Assembly (NCBI GenBank): GCA_937982385.1
Contig: CALJMC010000033.1
Location: forward strand, 1 to 7,417
DNA: 7,417 nt
Source: an uncultured Rickettsiales bacterium
GTDB lineage: Bacteria > Pseudomonadota > Alphaproteobacteria > Rickettsiales > UBA998
Reading direction: 5' to 3'
Under the pieces are notes generated by a model that did no database searches, was not told the DNA's origin, and saw only the letters and a program-made list of their open reading frames with translations. The translations under genes and the position numbers were made by a program. Shown piece after piece: positions 6,402-7,417 of this stretch. Within the stretch, counting starts at the first letter, position 1. Every line of letters starts with the position of its first letter.

Positions 6402-6659
6402 CTACTCCACCTTCACGCCAATACGGAATAATTGTGCTTTGGGATTCCAATGCTCAGGTTTATCTTCTTCATCACAGCGCCACGGCATGCCTTCGGCAAT
6501 CCATTCTTCGCGCCATTGTTCGACTGTAATACCCTCGCTATCGTCGTGAAAGCCAAATTCAAAACCACAAGACAAACACAATTCATTGTTACTTGCACCA
6601 TAATCAGTGTAGGCTGGCATTTCCAGCTCCCCATAGCCGCAAATTGGACATGTATACAT
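6402..6659 (-). CDS. small two-CxxC zinc-ribbon-like protein, candidate immunity protein (copy 1)
   Basis: This 85-residue acidic protein begins MYTCPICGY, with cysteine pairs C4/C7 and C28/C31 spaced as in a zinc ribbon, plus an extra C62. After the second pair come GFEFGFHDD, QWREEWIAEGMPW (48-60) and the tail DKPEHWNPKAQLFRIGVKV (66-84). It resembles the CPCC-like small Cys-rich proteins often seen near polymorphic toxin genes; that link is from memory and I cannot confirm a Pfam match. The ATG at 6657-6659 is preceded by AGGAG (complement of 6669-6673) 9 nt upstream. It lies 23 nt downstream of its paralogue and second after the toxin-like gene on the same strand, which suggests a co-transcribed immunity role. 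No membrane segment or signal peptide is present, so it should be cytosolic. It is convergent with ispG. Confidence 0.8.
   Translation of the reverse strand: MYTCPICGYGELEMPAYTDYGASNNELCLSCGFEFGFHDDSEGITVEQWREEWIAEGMPWRCDEEDKPEHWNPKAQLFRIGVKVE
6406..6465. repeat. 60-bp near-identical direct repeat, copy A
   Basis: This matches 6687-6746 at 58 of 60 positions (differences at 6444 and 6456 against 6725 and 6737, both third codon positions). It covers the last 20 codons of the copy 1 gene, and similarity falls off sharply on the side away from the stop codon. Confidence 0.93.
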
Positions 6660-6682
6660 TGCTCATTACTCCTTTACTGACA

Positions 6683-6940
6683 CTAGTCCACCTTCACGCC
6701 AATACGGAATAATTGTGCTTTGGGGTTCCAATGCTCGGGTTTATCTCGATATTTGCTGTACCATTGCATGCCGTCGTTAATCCATCTGCTACGCCACTCT
6801 TCATGCGAAATCTCGTCATCATCATCCGTGACACCATATTCATAACCACACGAATAGCAAATCTCATAAGATCCTCCACCTAAACTGTTATAAGGTGGTT
6901 CACTTAACTCTGTGTAGCCACACACTGGACATGTATACAT
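6683..6940 (-). CDS. small two-CxxC zinc-ribbon-like protein, candidate immunity protein (copy 2)
   Basis: A paralogue of the next gene downstream, also 85 residues when started at the ATG at 6938-6940. It has C4/C7 in MYTCPVCGY and C28/C31 in ICYSCGYEYG, then DDDDEISHEEWRSRW, DGMQW and the same DKPEHWNPKAQLFRIGVKV tail. Over residues 1-65 I count 31 identities with copy 1; over the last 20, 19. The ATG is preferred because GGAG (complement of 6948-6951) sits 7 nt upstream and the length then equals copy 1. A GTG at 6959-6961, adding MNDWSKE, is possible: it has AAGG 4 nt upstream and follows the toxin stop by 1 nt, which would give tight translational coupling. The copy nearest the toxin is the best candidate for the cognate immunity protein. 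Zinc binding and immunity are inferences. Confidence 0.8.
   Translation of the reverse strand: MYTCPVCGYTELSEPPYNSLGGGSYEICYSCGYEYGVTDDDDEISHEEWRSRWINDGMQWYSKYRDKPEHWNPKAQLFRIGVKVD
6687..6746. repeat. 60-bp near-identical direct repeat, copy B
   Basis: Partner of 6406-6465, offset 281 bp. It covers the last 20 codons of the copy 2 gene. The 16-bp start regions of the two genes (around the palindrome ATGTATACAT) also match, but the bodies between are strongly diverged. Confidence 0.93.
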
Positions 6941-6962
6941 TTCCTTGCTCCAATCATTCACG

Positions 6963-7417
6963 TTACCTTACTGGGTTTCTGCCGCCAGATCGTCTTCTTA
7001 ACTGTTCCTGCAAAATATAGCCACCTGCTCCACCACCGCCAACTCTGCTGTTTCCCCGATCACGAGGTTTTGGTTTATTATAATCGCTCAAATTATTAAT
7101 GATTTTACCACCATTGTGCGGACCATATTTTCTTATCTGATTTTCAAAATACCTCGTCTTTTGCTTAGGCTTAAAATATGTCTTCGTTGTACCATCAGGA
7201 TTATACGAACCAAACAAATTTGTCTTGGGGTCATAGTAACGAATGTTACCATATCTGTCCTGTACTGCAGGTAATTTCTGACGTATAGCACGCTCACGAA
7301 AGTCTTGTGCTTTTTTGATGTAGTCTCGCGCTGAGGATGCATTTACAGATTTTGCTTTTTTATCATAATGCTCAGCAAGTGTATCTATATTACCCCAATG
7401 GTGCTGACGAGAAATAT
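6963..7417 (-). CDS. C-terminal end of a probable polymorphic toxin (RNase/BECR-like tip), gene continues off the right edge
   Basis: The frame is open on the - strand from the window edge to TAA at 6963-6965, showing 150 residues; the TTG at 7215-7217 is not a credible start. The visible N-terminal part reads HHWGNIDTLAEHYDKKAK, then ARDYIKKAQDF, then DRYGNIRYYDPKTNLFGSYN and PDGTTKTYFKP. This pattern (a His-containing helix, a helical Tyr/Ala/Phe stretch, then 'dG-x-iR-x-YDPkTn-x-FG-x-ynpDGttkT-x-FkP') resembles toxin tips at the end of RHS, CdiA-like and other large secreted proteins, thought to be RNase-like folds of the BECR class. That assignment is from memory of the pattern. The usual HxxxHG motif is degenerate here. 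A basic, Gly-rich tail (RVGGGGAGGY near the end, finishing RRRSGGRNPVR) extends beyond the expected domain end. Delivery modules cannot be seen. The two small Cys-rich genes follow directly, as expected for immunity genes. Confidence 0.65.
   Translation of the reverse strand, partial: ISRQHHWGNIDTLAEHYDKKAKSVNASSARDYIKKAQDFRERAIRQKLPAVQDRYGNIRYYDPKTNLFGSYNPDGTTKTYFKPKQKTRYFENQIRKYGPHNGGKIINNLSDYNKPKPRDRGNSRVGGGGAGGYILQEQLRRRSGGRNPVR

Noticed and set aside
6432..6680. 82-residue open frame on the + strand antisense to the copy 1 gene
   Set aside because: It is a shadow of the Cys-rich gene, which has paired CxxC motifs, a paralogue and a good ribosome binding site.
6406..6746. Direct repeats as a CRISPR array or attachment sites
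   Set aside because: There are only two copies, both are coding, they are 281 bp apart, and they are explained by gene duplication.

Overview
The window looks like a bacterial chromosome segment, most likely from an alphaproteobacterium of moderate GC. This is inferred from the class of genes present (aspartate kinase, a RodZ-type helix-turn-helix membrane protein, IspG) and their order; no 16S or other lineage marker is present. Core genes lie on the + strand. Two accessory blocks lie on the - strand and run tail-to-tail into core genes.

Layout. Bases 3-524 hold the 3' end of an unrecognised acidic protein gene that enters from the left. Bases 592-1839 encode a complete aspartate kinase (lysC, first step of the Lys/Thr/Met/DAP pathway). 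It has a possible internal translation start at codon 250 that would give a separate ACT-domain regulatory subunit. Bases 1836-3233 (-) encode an AAA_14/DUF4143-type ATPase with a C-terminal PD-(D/E)xK-like motif. Its promoter has a perfect -35 hexamer at optimal spacing. A perfect 8-bp inverted repeat straddles the -10 region and ends on the likely ribosome binding site, which suggests a regulated promoter.

Bases 3371-6398 (+) form a compact three-gene unit: a FabK-type enoyl-ACP reductase/nitronate monooxygenase-family flavoprotein, a RodZ-like protein without a recognisable C-terminal periplasmic domain, and ispG (isoprenoid MEP pathway). The first two overlap by 17 nt and the third starts 9 nt after the second. 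Together they cover fatty acid synthesis, cell shape and isoprenoid precursor supply, all linked to envelope growth.

Bases 6402-7417 (-) are the most interesting part. A large protein gene enters from the right edge, and its C-terminal part resembles polymorphic-toxin (BECR/RNase-like) tips. It is followed at once by two tandem genes for 85-residue proteins, each with two CxxC pairs. The two paralogues are about half identical over their first 65 residues, but their last 60 bp are 58/60 identical at the DNA level. This fits a toxin with duplicated candidate immunity proteins, where cassette recombination or gene conversion has used a shared 3' end. The toxin and immunity roles are inferences from context and remembered family resemblance, not demonstrated.
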